NCBI RefSeq assembly: GCF_003234655.2
Contig: NZ_CP126271.1
Location: 2,604,001 to 2,668,000, forward strand
DNA: 64,000 bases
Origin: Curtobacterium sp. MCLR17_007
GTDB lineage: Bacteria > Actinomycetota > Actinomycetes > Actinomycetales > Microbacteriaceae
Direction of reading: 5' to 3'
This document shows positions 53,022-61,578 of the stretch, one piece after another (the first letter of the stretch is position 1; each line of letters opens with the position of its first letter). The notes beneath the pieces are model-generated. The model made no database searches and had not been told where the DNA came from. It worked only from the letters and a program-made list of their open reading frames with translations. The translations under genes and the position numbers were made by a program.

Positions 53022-53513
53022 GTGAACGACAGGTCGACCGCCGTCGCCGCCTGGGAAGCCCTCTTCCGGGCGCAGGTGAGCGTCATGCGGAACCTCAACA
53101 ACGAGTTCCCGGGCGGCGAGATCTCGTTCAACGAGTACGACGTCTGCTTCAACCTCTCCACGCAGCCCGGCCGACGTGCCCGCATGCGGGACCTGACGGG
53201 GCACCTGCTCCTGACCCAGCCGAGCGTCAGCCGGCTGGTCGACCGGCTCGCGTCGCGCGGCATCGTCGAGAAGCAGCCCGACCCGACCGACGCCCGCGGG
53301 GTGATCGTCGCCCTCACGTCCCACGGTTTCGACGTCTACCGCGCGGTCGCCGTGCAGCACGCCGCCAGCATCGCCGCCCAGGTCAGCGCCGGCCTGACGG
53401 ATGCCGAACTCCGCACCCTCACCGACCTCTGCACCAAGCTCCGCACGGCGACCTCCGACCCGGTCCCCGCCCGACGCGGCGGCGCGCCCCTGACCGACGT
53501 GGCGACGGCATGA
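53022..53513 (+). CDS. MarR family transcriptional regulator
   Basis: This 163-residue winged-helix regulator has the MarR core: 'RMRDLTGHLLLTQPSVSRLVDRL' in two pieces and the wing 'KQPDPTDARGVIVALT'. The conserved DxR of the wing is present. GTG 53022 has GAGGGAG upstream. It overlaps the photolyase gene by 4 nt (ATGA) and may autoregulate the photolyase–hydrolase operon. Confidence 0.93.
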   Translation: MNDRSTAVAAWEALFRAQVSVMRNLNNEFPGGEISFNEYDVCFNLSTQPGRRARMRDLTGHLLLTQPSVSRLVDRLASRGIVEKQPDPTDARGVIVALTSHGFDVYRAVAVQHAASIAAQVSAGLTDAELRTLTDLCTKLRTATSDPVPARRGGAPLTDVATA

Positions 53514-54859
53514 CCGGCGCGATCGTCTGGCTGCGCGACGACCTGCGGCTCGCTGACAACCCCGCACTCCGCGCGGGCATCGACCACGGCGGTGACCTGA
53601 CCGTGGTCCACGTCCTCGACGACCAGAGCGAGGGGATCCGTCCGCTCGGCGGTGCGGCGAAGTGGTGGCTGCACCAGTCGCTGACGTCGCTCGACGCCGA
53701 CCTGCGGCAGCGCGGGTCCCGACTGGTGCTCCGCCGGGGCGCCGCGGCCGACGTCATCGACCAGCTCGTCGCCGACACCGGAGCGGACGGCGTCTACTGG
53801 AACCGTCGGTACGGCCCGGTCGAGCGCGAGATCGACGCCGGCATCAAGGCCGCACTGACCGACCGTGGCATCGCTGCACACAGCTTCGCGGCGTCGCTGC
53901 TCTGGGAACCGTGGACCGTGCTGAACGGCTCGGGCGAGGCCTACAAGGTCTTCACGCCGTTCTGGCGTGCGGCCCAGTCGATGCCCGAGCCCCGGCACCC
54001 CCTCCCGAAGCCGCGCACGCTGCCCGACCCGTCGTCCGCCACCGGGGACGACCTCGCCGACTGGGCGCTCCTGCCGACCTCCCCGGACTGGGCCGGTGGG
54101 CTGCGTGACGCGTGGACGCCGGGCGAGCACGGTGCGGCCAAGCTGCTCGAGGACTTCGTCGAGCACGCGCTCGAGGACTACGACCAGCGCGACGAACCCG
54201 CCATGGCCGCGACGAGCGACCTGTCCCCACATCTGCGCTGGGGCGAGATCAGCCCGTACCAGGTGTGGCACCGGCTGCACGGCAAACTCGAGCCGCACCA
54301 GCGCCAGCAGGCGCCGGCGTTCCTGCGGCAGCTCGCCTGGCGCGAGTTCAACTGGCACGAGTACTTCCACTGCGAGCAGCTCGCCACGGTGAACGTCCGG
54401 CGCGAGTTCGACGCGTTCCCGTGGCGCGACGCCCCCGAGGACGAACTCCAGCGCTGGTACCACGGCGCCACCGGGTTCGACCTGGTCGACGCCGGCATGC
54501 GCGAGCTGTGGAGCTCGGGCGCGATGCACAACCGCGTGCGCCTGGCCACGGCGAGCTTCCTCGTGAAGAACATGCTCGTCGACTGGCGCATCGGCGAACA
54601 GTGGTTCTGGGACACGCTGGTGGACGCCGACCCCGCCAACAACGCCGGCAACTGGCAGTGGGTCGCGGGCTCCGGCTTCGACGCGGCGCCGTACTTCCGG
54701 GTGTTCAACCCGGACCGGCAGCTCGAGCGGTTCGACAAGCACCGCGAGTACGTGCGGCGCTGGGTCCCCGCCGACGAGGAACGCCCGGAGCCGATGCTCG
54801 ACCTGCGCGAGACCCGGCAGCGTGCCCTCGACGCGTACGACCGGATGCGCCGCGCATGA
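53510..54859 (+). CDS. phr: Deoxyribodipyrimidine photolyase
   Basis: This 449-residue FAD flavoprotein of the class I photolyase/cryptochrome family repairs UV cyclobutane dimers in light. N-terminal 'IVWLRDDLRLADNPALR' and C-terminal FAD region 'LAWREFNWHEYFH', 'NNAGNWQWVAGSGFDAAPYF' are both typical. The middle of an operon MarR–phr–hydrolase, with 4-nt overlaps on both sides. 'FNPDRQLERFDKHREYVRRW' is the usual end segment. Confidence 0.95.
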   Translation: MTGAIVWLRDDLRLADNPALRAGIDHGGDLTVVHVLDDQSEGIRPLGGAAKWWLHQSLTSLDADLRQRGSRLVLRRGAAADVIDQLVADTGADGVYWNRRYGPVEREIDAGIKAALTDRGIAAHSFAASLLWEPWTVLNGSGEAYKVFTPFWRAAQSMPEPRHPLPKPRTLPDPSSATGDDLADWALLPTSPDWAGGLRDAWTPGEHGAAKLLEDFVEHALEDYDQRDEPAMAATSDLSPHLRWGEISPYQVWHRLHGKLEPHQRQQAPAFLRQLAWREFNWHEYFHCEQLATVNVRREFDAFPWRDAPEDELQRWYHGATGFDLVDAGMRELWSSGAMHNRVRLATASFLVKNMLVDWRIGEQWFWDTLVDADPANNAGNWQWVAGSGFDAAPYFRVFNPDRQLERFDKHREYVRRWVPADEERPEPMLDLRETRQRALDAYDRMRRA

Positions 54860-56469
54860 CCGGTGCCACCGCGGCGGCGATCGACCGGATCGACGGGCTG
54901 TTCCGCGATCGGGTCGACCAGGGCATCGCTCCGAGTTCCGTCTGGGGTGTGTTCGACCGCAACGGCCTCGTCGCGACCGGCGGTCACGGTGACCGTGGTG
55001 ACGGCGCGCCACCGGACGCGGACACGGTCTACCGGATCGCGTCCTGCACGAAGAGCGTCACCGCGGCGACGCTCCTGTCACTCGTCGCCGACGGCCGAGT
55101 CTCGCTCGACGCGCCGATCACCGACTTCGTCCCGGCCTTCGCGGACGTCACCCTGCCCACCGCCGACTCGGCCGTCCCGACGCTCCGCATGCTGCTGACC
55201 ATGTCGGCCGGGTTCCCGACCGACGACCCCTGGGGCGACCGGCAGGAGTCGATCACCGACGCCGAGCTCGACGCCGTGCTGCGCGAGGGGCTGCTGTTCG
55301 ACAGCGTGCCCGGCACCGGGTTCGCCTACTCGAACCTCGGGTACGCGCTGCTCGGTCGTGCGGTCCAGGTCGTCGCGGGCCGCCCCTTCACCGAGGTGGC
55401 GTCCCAGGTCGTTCTGCGCCCACTCGGTCTCGACGACACCGTGTTCGCGGCGGCCGACGCCCGCGGCCTCGTCGTCACCGGCGCCCGCCGCCACGACGAC
55501 GCATGGGAAGCGCTGCCCCTCAGCGGCCCCGGCGCCTTCTCACCGATCGGCGGGCTGTTCTCCACCGTGACGAACCTGTCCCGCTGGGCGCGCCACCTGT
55601 CGTCGGCGTTCGCGTCGGTGGTCGACCCGGACGGCTCTGCCGAGCCCGGGCCGGTCTCCCCCGCCGACCGTCGGACGATGCAGCAGGCCATGCGCGTCAT
55701 CCCCGGGCCGGCGATCCCGAGTGCCCGTCGCCCGATCGGCTACGGCTTCGGGCTGTTCGTCGAACAGGACGACGCGGTCGGACCGATCGTGTCGCACTCC
55801 GGCGGGTACCCCGGGTTCTCCGCGCACATGCGATGGTCGGTCCACACCGGCCTCGGGGTCGTCGCGTTCGAGAACGCCACGCAGGCCAAGGTGTCGGTCC
55901 CGACCGAGACGGCGCACGACCTGCTGCTCGGCATCGAGCCACCGGTCGTCCGACCCTCCGAGGCGACCCGGCCGCCCGGTACGACCCCGCCCGGTGCGAC
56001 CCCGCCCGCGGTGCTGCCCGCCACGCGCGCCGCTCAGGCAGCGGTGACGCACCTCCTCGCCGCGTGGACGGCAGCGCCCGACACGACAGGGCCCGACACG
56101 ACGAGCACCGGCACGCCAGCGCCCGACACGACGAGCACCGACACGACGAGCACCGACACGGAGACGCAGCACCCGGCGGTGCCCGACCGTACCCACGACC
56201 CCGTCGCACAGGCGATCTGCTCGCCGAACGTCCCGATGGACGTGCCCTGGGACCGGCGCCGTTCGGCCGCCCTGCGTGCCGTGGCCGCGGTCGGTGCCGA
56301 CGTGCACGCGGACCCCGTCGGCGAGTCCTCGTCGGCCCCGACGCACCTGCGCTGGTGGCTCCCCGGCACGGCCGGCCGACTCCGGGTCGAGATCCGGCTC
56401 GCGCCCCTCGCCTCGGGGCTGGTCCAGACGCTGCTCGTGGTCGCGGAACCGGTGGAGCGCGACCGCTGA
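54856..56469 (+). CDS. Serine hydrolase, beta-lactamase/PBP fold
   Basis: This 537-residue protein has the serine beta-lactamase core in the first ~370 residues: SxxK in RIASCTKSVTAATLL, YxN in FAYSNLGYALLG and the third motif HSGGYPG. A Thr/Pro/Asp low-complexity linker follows (TTSTGTPAPDTTSTDTTST), then a further domain of about 100 residues. There is no clear signal peptide, so it may act in the cytosol as an esterase, peptidase or amidase. It overlaps phr by 4 nt (ATGA). Confidence 0.88.
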   Translation: MTGATAAAIDRIDGLFRDRVDQGIAPSSVWGVFDRNGLVATGGHGDRGDGAPPDADTVYRIASCTKSVTAATLLSLVADGRVSLDAPITDFVPAFADVTLPTADSAVPTLRMLLTMSAGFPTDDPWGDRQESITDAELDAVLREGLLFDSVPGTGFAYSNLGYALLGRAVQVVAGRPFTEVASQVVLRPLGLDDTVFAAADARGLVVTGARRHDDAWEALPLSGPGAFSPIGGLFSTVTNLSRWARHLSSAFASVVDPDGSAEPGPVSPADRRTMQQAMRVIPGPAIPSARRPIGYGFGLFVEQDDAVGPIVSHSGGYPGFSAHMRWSVHTGLGVVAFENATQAKVSVPTETAHDLLLGIEPPVVRPSEATRPPGTTPPGATPPAVLPATRAAQAAVTHLLAAWTAAPDTTGPDTTSTGTPAPDTTSTDTTSTDTETQHPAVPDRTHDPVAQAICSPNVPMDVPWDRRRSAALRAVAAVGADVHADPVGESSSAPTHLRWWLPGTAGRLRVEIRLAPLASGLVQTLLVVAEPVERDR

Positions 56470-56484
56470 CGTCCAGCGTCCGGG

Positions 56485-57459
56485 TCAGACCGGCGGGCGC
56501 CCGCCGACGAACCCCAGGGCGCGTGCGGCGACCCTGGTCCCCTCGCGCGCGGCGGACCCGACGCGCACCTGGTCGGTGGCCCACGCGCGGATGAACCCCG
56601 CGGCGAACGCGTCTCCGGCACCCAGGGTGTCGACGACCGTCGCCGGCGTCGCCGGGACCCGTTGCTGGGCGCGTCCTCGTCGCCCGAGCAGCACGCCGTC
56701 GGCCCCGAGCGTGACGAGCACGAGCGGCACGGTCTCCGTGAGGATGCGCGCCGCCTCGTCCATGTCCGTCGTCCCGCTGAGCGCCGCCGCCTCGGCACGC
56801 CCGGGCAGGAGCACGTCGACGCCGTCGAGGGCCCCCAGCAGGTCAGCGGCGCCGATCGCACGCACCACCCCGACCGACGACGGATCGAGCGAGACCCGTG
56901 CGGCGCCCGTCCGGGCGCGCTCGACCAGGGCAGCCACCCGGTCCGCTCCCCCGGCGCCGAGCATCGCCTCCCCGGTGAGGTGCACGATGTCGGCGCGGCC
57001 GGCGAGGTCCGAGGGCACGTCGTCGGCACTCAGGACCGCGCTCGCGCCGCCGTCGGACATCGAGGTCCGTCCGAAGTCGCTGCGCACCGAGACGACGGCG
57101 CCGGTCGACGTCCGGGCGTCGTACCGGATGTGCGGTCGGACGCCCGCGTCCTCGAGCGCCCGCTCGTGCCGGTAGACGTCGTCGACCCCGACGCGGCCCA
57201 CCAGGTCGACGTCGGCGCCGAGCCACCCGAGCCAGGTCGCCGTGTTGCCGGCCGCGCCCGCCGGACGGTGGCGGATCTCCGCGGTCGCGTCGTGGTCGCC
57301 GGTCGCCTGTGCCCGGGTGTGTACGATCACGCCGTCCAGGACGTCACCGACCACCAGGAAGCGCTTCCCTGCCCCACGACGGCGCCCACCCACCGACCGT
57401 CCGCCGACGGTGCCTCCGGGACGTGGCGGGGGCACAGGACGCTCGGGGAGGGTGGTCAT
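56485..57459 (-). CDS. PfkB family carbohydrate kinase
   Basis: This 324-residue sugar/nucleoside kinase has signature 2, DTLGAGDAFAAGF, with the catalytic Asp. The N-terminal sugar motif is visible as RPAGAAGNTATWLGWLGADV. Upstream of the core there is a Pro/Gly/Arg-rich tail. The substrate is not predictable (ribokinase/fructokinase range). It starts at ATG 57459 and is divergent from the TetR gene and convergent with the hydrolase gene, 15 bp apart. Confidence 0.92.
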   Translation of the reverse strand: MTTLPERPVPPPRPGGTVGGRSVGGRRRGAGKRFLVVGDVLDGVIVHTRAQATGDHDATAEIRHRPAGAAGNTATWLGWLGADVDLVGRVGVDDVYRHERALEDAGVRPHIRYDARTSTGAVVSVRSDFGRTSMSDGGASAVLSADDVPSDLAGRADIVHLTGEAMLGAGGADRVAALVERARTGAARVSLDPSSVGVVRAIGAADLLGALDGVDVLLPGRAEAAALSGTTDMDEAARILTETVPLVLVTLGADGVLLGRRGRAQQRVPATPATVVDTLGAGDAFAAGFIRAWATDQVRVGSAAREGTRVAARALGFVGGRPPV

Positions 57460-57657
57460 CACACAGAGCCTAGAGGTAAGCGAGCAATACTCCGCTTTTC
57501 TGGGTGTCGACCTGGACGGTCCTTCAGATCCACGTGCCGGGGGCTCCACTGTCGATACGAGACATTTCAGCGGTAGCATGCTCGTGACCGCACCCAGCGG
57601 CCCGCCGCGGACACTTCCCGCCGCGACCGCAGCACACCCGCACCGCCGGAGACGCCA

Positions 57658-58230
57658 ATGCCCCGCAAGCCAGACCCGACCCTGAAGCCCGCGATCGTCG
57701 AGAAGGTCGCCCAGCACCTGCGCGACACCCCGACCGCGGACGTCTCGGTCCGGAGTCTCGGTCGCGTCCTGGGCACCAGCGCGTACCCGATCGTCTACCA
57801 CTTCGGCTCACGGGACGCCCTCATCGACGCCGTCGTCGATCACCTGGCGCCGGCAGCCGATCAGCCGCTCGACCCCGCGACGGACGCCACAGGGCTCGCC
57901 GACTGGCTCGTGGCGCGGTTCGGTGGGCTCGACGACCCCGACCGTGCCCTCGCCGCACGTCTGACGTTCGAGCTCGGGGCGGTCGAGTCGCTCGCTGGTC
58001 GCACGCACGAACACCGTTCCCACCAGGCGCTCGTCGACGCTGTGTCCGCCTGGTGCACCGCGCACGGTCACACGGCCGACACCGCGGCCACGACGGCGCG
58101 GGCCGTGGTGTCCGGAGCGCGCGGGGCGCAGTGGAGCCACATCGTCGACGACGGACACACCGACGTCGACACACGGCTGCGGGCCGTCGCACGCGGGCTG
58201 ACGAGTGACGCGCGCGTCCCGGCGGGCTGA
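57658..58230 (+). CDS. TetR/AcrR family transcriptional regulator
   Basis: This 190-residue regulator has an N-terminal helix-turn-helix (VRSLGRVLGTSAYPIVYHFGSR) with the family's 'YxHF' ending, then a ligand-binding helical domain. ATG 57658 is the start. The upstream gap has no strong palindrome, but a CTGGACGGT half-site near 57509 matches one in the MFS operator at 61478. So this could regulate that exporter. It is convergent with sodA. Confidence 0.9.
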   Translation: MPRKPDPTLKPAIVEKVAQHLRDTPTADVSVRSLGRVLGTSAYPIVYHFGSRDALIDAVVDHLAPAADQPLDPATDATGLADWLVARFGGLDDPDRALAARLTFELGAVESLAGRTHEHRSHQALVDAVSAWCTAHGHTADTAATTARAVVSGARGAQWSHIVDDGHTDVDTRLRAVARGLTSDARVPAG

Positions 58231-58253
58231 CCGCCGACCTGGACGGCACCGAC

Positions 58254-58301
58254 GAACGACGGGAGGCCCGGTGCCAGCTGGCACCGGGCCTCCCGTCGTT
58301 C
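58254..58301. terminator. 48-bp perfect palindrome, GGAGGCCCG family
   Basis: The 22-bp arms at 58254-58275 and 58280-58301 flank AGCT, which is itself self-complementary, so the entire 48 bp is a perfect palindrome. It lies in the convergent TetR–sodA gap. It is the longest member of the family. Confidence 0.9.
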
Positions 58302-58313
58302 AGGCGGTCACGC

Positions 58314-58928
58314 TCAGAGCGTGACGAACTGCTGCGACTTCGCGTTCGCGAAGCGCGCCGCGACGTTCTCCCAGTCGACGATGTTCCACACGGCCTTGAC
58401 GTAGTCCGCCTTGACGTTGAGGTAGTCGAGGTAGAAGGCGTGCTCCCACATGTCGAGCATGAAGACCGGCACCAGGCCGAACGGCACGTTGGCCTGCTGG
58501 TCGAACAGCTGGAACGTGGTGAGCTTCTGGCCGACGGTGTCCCAGGCGAGGACACTCCAGCCGGAGCCCTGGATGCCCGTGGCGACGGCGGTGAACTGGG
58601 CCTGGAACTTCTCGAACGAGCCGAAGAACTCGTCGATCGCAGCGGCGAGCTCACCCTCCGGGACCTTCGTGTCCGGGCCGAGGTTGGTCCAGAAGATCGA
58701 GTGGTTGACGTGACCGCCGAGGTTGAACGCGAGGTCCTTCTCGAGCTTGTTCACGTTCGCCAGGTTGCCCGACTCACGGGCCTCGGCGAGCTGCTGGAGC
58801 GCGGTGTTCGCACCCGTCACGTAGGTCTGGTGGTGCTTGTCGTGGTGCAGCTGCATGATCTTGCCGCTGATGTGCGGCTCGAGTGCGGCGTAGTCGTACG
58901 GCAGCTCCGGCAGGGTGTACTCAGCCAT
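58314..58928 (-). CDS. sodA: Superoxide dismutase, Mn/Fe type
   Basis: This 204-residue enzyme dismutates superoxide. Metal ligands are visible: the first His in [13 protein letters not shown] (about His28), a second in NHSIFWTNL, and Asp/His in [19 protein letters not shown]. Mn preference is suggested by the family and by '[10 protein letters not shown]', but metal use is not proven. ATG 58928 has AAAGGA upstream. It lies 44 bp after the flavin reductase gene on the same strand. Confidence 0.97.
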   Translation of the reverse strand: MAEYTLPELPYDYAALEPHISGKIMQLHHDKHHQTYVTGANTALQQLAEARESGNLANVNKLEKDLAFNLGGHVNHSIFWTNLGPDTKVPEGELAAAIDEFFGSFEKFQAQFTAVATGIQGSGWSVLAWDTVGQKLTTFQLFDQQANVPFGLVPVFMLDMWEHAFYLDYLNVKADYVKAVWNIVDWENVAARFANAKSQQFVTL

Positions 58929-58972
58929 GTGAGTTCCTTTCGATCAGTGGTTGGCGGATGGTGCTCCGCAGC

Positions 58973-59512
58973 TCACGAGAGCCGGGAACGATCAGTGAGG
59001 GAGTGGAATTCCCGGTTGTGGTAGACCAGCGGCTCGCCCCGGTCGGCCCCGAGGACGATGTCCAGGACCTCGGCGACGACCACGGTCGAACCGCCGATGG
59101 GCGTCGTCGACAGGGGGCGGCACCGCAGCACCGACGCGGCGGAGGGCAGGTAGCGGTCCCCCGACGGCAGGGTGCCCCACACCGGGTCGTCAGCGGCGGG
59201 GCTGCCCGTGCTGGCGAAGCGCTTCGCGAGCGCGACCCCGTGCGCGTCCATCAGGTGGACGACGAACAGCGGGGCTCCGAGGATCGTGCCGGCCGATCCG
59301 GAGTTCGTCGACAGCGAGAACACGAGGACCGGCGGGTCGATCGCGACGCTGGCCACGCTCGATGCGGTGAGGCCGGTCGGGCCGTCGGGTCCCTCGGCGG
59401 TGATCACCGCGACGCCGGCGGGGTGCCCGCGGAACGCCGACTTGTAGGCGTCGGTGATGCCCGACGGGACGGTGGTCGACGGCGCGGCGTCCGACGGTGC
59501 TGCTTCGGGCAT
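58973..59512 (-). CDS. Flavin reductase family protein
   Basis: This 179-residue FMN-binding split-barrel protein has the motif 'GPTGLTASSVASVAIDPPVLVF' in two pieces and an N-terminal 'AFRGHPAGVAVIT', as in flavin reductases that supply reduced FMN to two-component monooxygenases. The partner is not nearby. It probably shares a transcript with sodA, linking it to oxidative stress. ATG 59512 (MPEAAPSDAAP) is preferred over a longer start at 59572. Confidence 0.88.
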   Translation of the reverse strand: MPEAAPSDAAPSTTVPSGITDAYKSAFRGHPAGVAVITAEGPDGPTGLTASSVASVAIDPPVLVFSLSTNSGSAGTILGAPLFVVHLMDAHGVALAKRFASTGSPAADDPVWGTLPSGDRYLPSAASVLRCRPLSTTPIGGSTVVVAEVLDIVLGADRGEPLVYHNREFHSLTDRSRLS

Positions 59513-59647
59513 GGGAGTCGTGGTTCGTTCCTCGTCTTGGCGGTGGTCGCGGTGCTCGCGGCCATGTCCCAACGTAGGACCTCGACCCCGCTCGAGGTCA
59601 GCGATTCACAGGTTCGGCGCACCCCGGGCGTGCCGTGGGGCCCGCTC

Positions 59648-59746
59648 GGTGCGAGGTTCGGGCACGGTGCGGGGTCGCACGGTGCGAGGTTCGCGGGCGG
59701 TGCGGGGTCGCACGGTGCGAGGTTCGCGGGCGGTGCGAGGTTGACG
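59648..59746. repeat. 33-bp tandem repeat, three units
   Basis: Units occupy 59648-59680, 59681-59713 and 59714-59746. The first two have a few differences and the third diverges at its end. Each begins GGTGCGAGGTTCG and ends GGGGTCGCAC. Reverse copies of the 11-mer (AACCTCGCACC) follow at 59764 and 59783. It fills most of the 363-bp gap between the flavin reductase and MFS genes. No gene is seen. Confidence 0.9.
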
Positions 59747-59875
59747 GCCCCGTGCGCCGATACAACCTCGCACCGAGGACGCAACCTCGCACCACGGACG
59801 AAGCTCGCACGGTGCGAAACGGACCCGGCACCTCGCGGCTCAGCGGTCCCACGGCCCCACGGCGCGCGGCGCGCC

Positions 59876-61399
59876 TCAGCGGCGACGGAGCATCACGAGG
59901 GCACCCGCCGCCGCGACGACCATGAGCACCGCGGCCACGCCGGCCGTGATCGTCACGCCCGAGTCGAACGCCGCCCGCGCCGACTCGAGCAGCACCTGCC
60001 CGGTCGACCCGCCGAGCGACGACGCCGCGGCGACGGCACCGCCGAGCGTCTCCTGGGCAGCGGTGTGCGCCGTCGAGGACAGCCCGCTCGGCACCACGAC
60101 GTGCGCGCGGTAGGCCGTCGCCAGGATCGTCCCGAGGATCGCCGTCCCGAGCACCGCGCCGATCTCGTACGCGGTCTCGGACACCGCCGACGCCGCGCCG
60201 GCCTTGTCCGCGGGGGCCGTCGAGATGATGAGGTCGTTCGTCACGGTCTCCGACGCGCCGATCCCGATGCCGAGCAGCACGAAGGCGAACGCCAGCGCGG
60301 CGATCGAGGCGTCGTGGCCGAGCACCGCGACCAGGGCGTACGCGGCGGCCGAGAACAGCAGCGCGACGGCGACGACCCAGCGCGGGGCGACCCGGGCGAC
60401 GATCGGCACGACGACGAGCCCGGCGACGATGGTGAGCACCGACCCGGGGATGAGCACGACCCCGGAGGCGAAGGGGTCGAGGCCCGCGACGAGCTGCAGG
60501 TGCTGCGCGATGAAGAACAGGAACCCGGTGAGCGAGAACATCGCCGCCATGTTCATGAGCACGCTGCCGGTGAAGGCCGTGCTGCGGAACAGCCGGAGGT
60601 CGAGCATCGGGGTGCGCGACCGCAGCTGCCGCCGCACGAACGCGACGCCGCAGAGCACGCCGACGCCGAGCATCGCGATCGCGAGGCCGCGCTCCTCCGG
60701 GTGCACGACGGACTTGATCGCCCAGGCGACGGGCGCCAGGGTGCCGAGCGACAGCAGCATGCTCACGACGTCGACCGGCCCGGGGTTGCGGTCACGGGAC
60801 TCCGGCACGCAGAACGGCACGGCGACGAGCATCACGACCAGGATCGGGACGGCGACCAGGAAGACGCTCCCCCAGTGGAAGTGCGCCAGCAGTGCGCCGC
60901 CGACCAGCGGGCCGAGCGCGTTGCCGGCCGCGAACATCGTCGACCAGACCGCGAGGGCCATGCGCCGCTCGCCCGCGTCCGGGAACACGTTGCGGATGAT
61001 CGACAGGGTCGCGGGCATGAGCATCGCGCCGAACACGCCCATCGCGATGCGGGCGGCGACGAGCATCCACGCGTCGGTCGCGAACGCCGCGGCGACGGAC
61101 AGCAGCGCGAAGCCCGTGGCACCGGTCACCAGGATGCGACGACGCCCGATGCGGTCGCCGATGCTGCCCATCACGACGAGCAGCCCGGCCAGGACGAGCG
61201 GGTACGCGTCGACGATCCAGAGCTGGGTGGTGGCGTCCGGGTGCAGGGCGCGGGCGATCGACGGCAGCGCGAAGCTCAGGATGGTGTTGTCCACCGAGAT
61301 GAGCAGCACGGGCAGCATGAGCACCGCGAGCGCCAGGAAGCGTCGGGACCGGCTCGCGGTGACACGGGTCGCGACGGGACTGGTGAGGAGTGCGGACAT
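59876..61399 (-). CDS. MFS multidrug exporter, DHA2 (14-helix) family
   Basis: This 507-residue proton-linked exporter has about fourteen membrane helices. Motif A-like 'GSIGDRIGRRRILVTGATGF' and 'NTILSFALPSIARALHPDA' are visible, with the usual final two extra helices. The drug or ion is unknown. ATG 61399 is the start. Its upstream region has a perfect ACCGTC–TG–GACGGT dyad between plausible -35 and -10 elements, suggesting TetR-type repression. Confidence 0.92.
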   Translation of the reverse strand: MSALLTSPVATRVTASRSRRFLALAVLMLPVLLISVDNTILSFALPSIARALHPDATTQLWIVDAYPLVLAGLLVVMGSIGDRIGRRRILVTGATGFALLSVAAAFATDAWMLVAARIAMGVFGAMLMPATLSIIRNVFPDAGERRMALAVWSTMFAAGNALGPLVGGALLAHFHWGSVFLVAVPILVVMLVAVPFCVPESRDRNPGPVDVVSMLLSLGTLAPVAWAIKSVVHPEERGLAIAMLGVGVLCGVAFVRRQLRSRTPMLDLRLFRSTAFTGSVLMNMAAMFSLTGFLFFIAQHLQLVAGLDPFASGVVLIPGSVLTIVAGLVVVPIVARVAPRWVVAVALLFSAAAYALVAVLGHDASIAALAFAFVLLGIGIGASETVTNDLIISTAPADKAGAASAVSETAYEIGAVLGTAILGTILATAYRAHVVVPSGLSSTAHTAAQETLGGAVAAASSLGGSTGQVLLESARAAFDSGVTITAGVAAVLMVVAAAGALVMLRRR

Positions 61400-61477
61400 G
61401 GTGGTGCTCCACGGACTTCGAGGGTGTTGCTCCGGGCGCGGAAGTCGTCACGCTGCCCGGCAGGACCACTCCACTGT

Positions 61478-61491
61478 ACCGTCTGGACGGT
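61478..61491 (-). promoter_or_regulatory. TetR-type operator in the MFS promoter
   Basis: ACCGTC (61478-61483) and GACGGT (61486-61491) lie between minus-strand TTGCCA and TACAGT, 18 bp apart. A repressor bound here would block RNA polymerase. The regulator is unidentified; the TetR gene at 57658 is the nearest candidate. Confidence 0.6.
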
Positions 61492-61515
61492 TGACGTGGC
61501 AAATGCAACACAGAA

Positions 61516-61559
61516 CGGACGGGAGGCCCGTGGCGGCGCCGCCACGGGCCTCCCGTCCG
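61516..61559. terminator. 44-bp perfect palindrome, GGAGGCCCG family
   Basis: The region from 61516 to 61559 is exactly self-complementary, centred on GGCGCC. It lies 19 bp past the LacI stop, between two genes on the same strand. It is likely the LacI terminator. Confidence 0.9.
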
Positions 61560-61578
61560 CCCTGTGGTCGCCGGACGG

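Noticed and set aside
57460..57657. Search for a TetR operator upstream of the TetR/PfkB divergent pair
   Set aside because: Only weak partial dyads (such as TGTC..GACA near 57551) were seen, too short to list as a feature.
59648..59746. 33-bp repeats considered as a CRISPR array
   Set aside because: The copies are head-to-tail with no unique spacers and no cas genes lie near.
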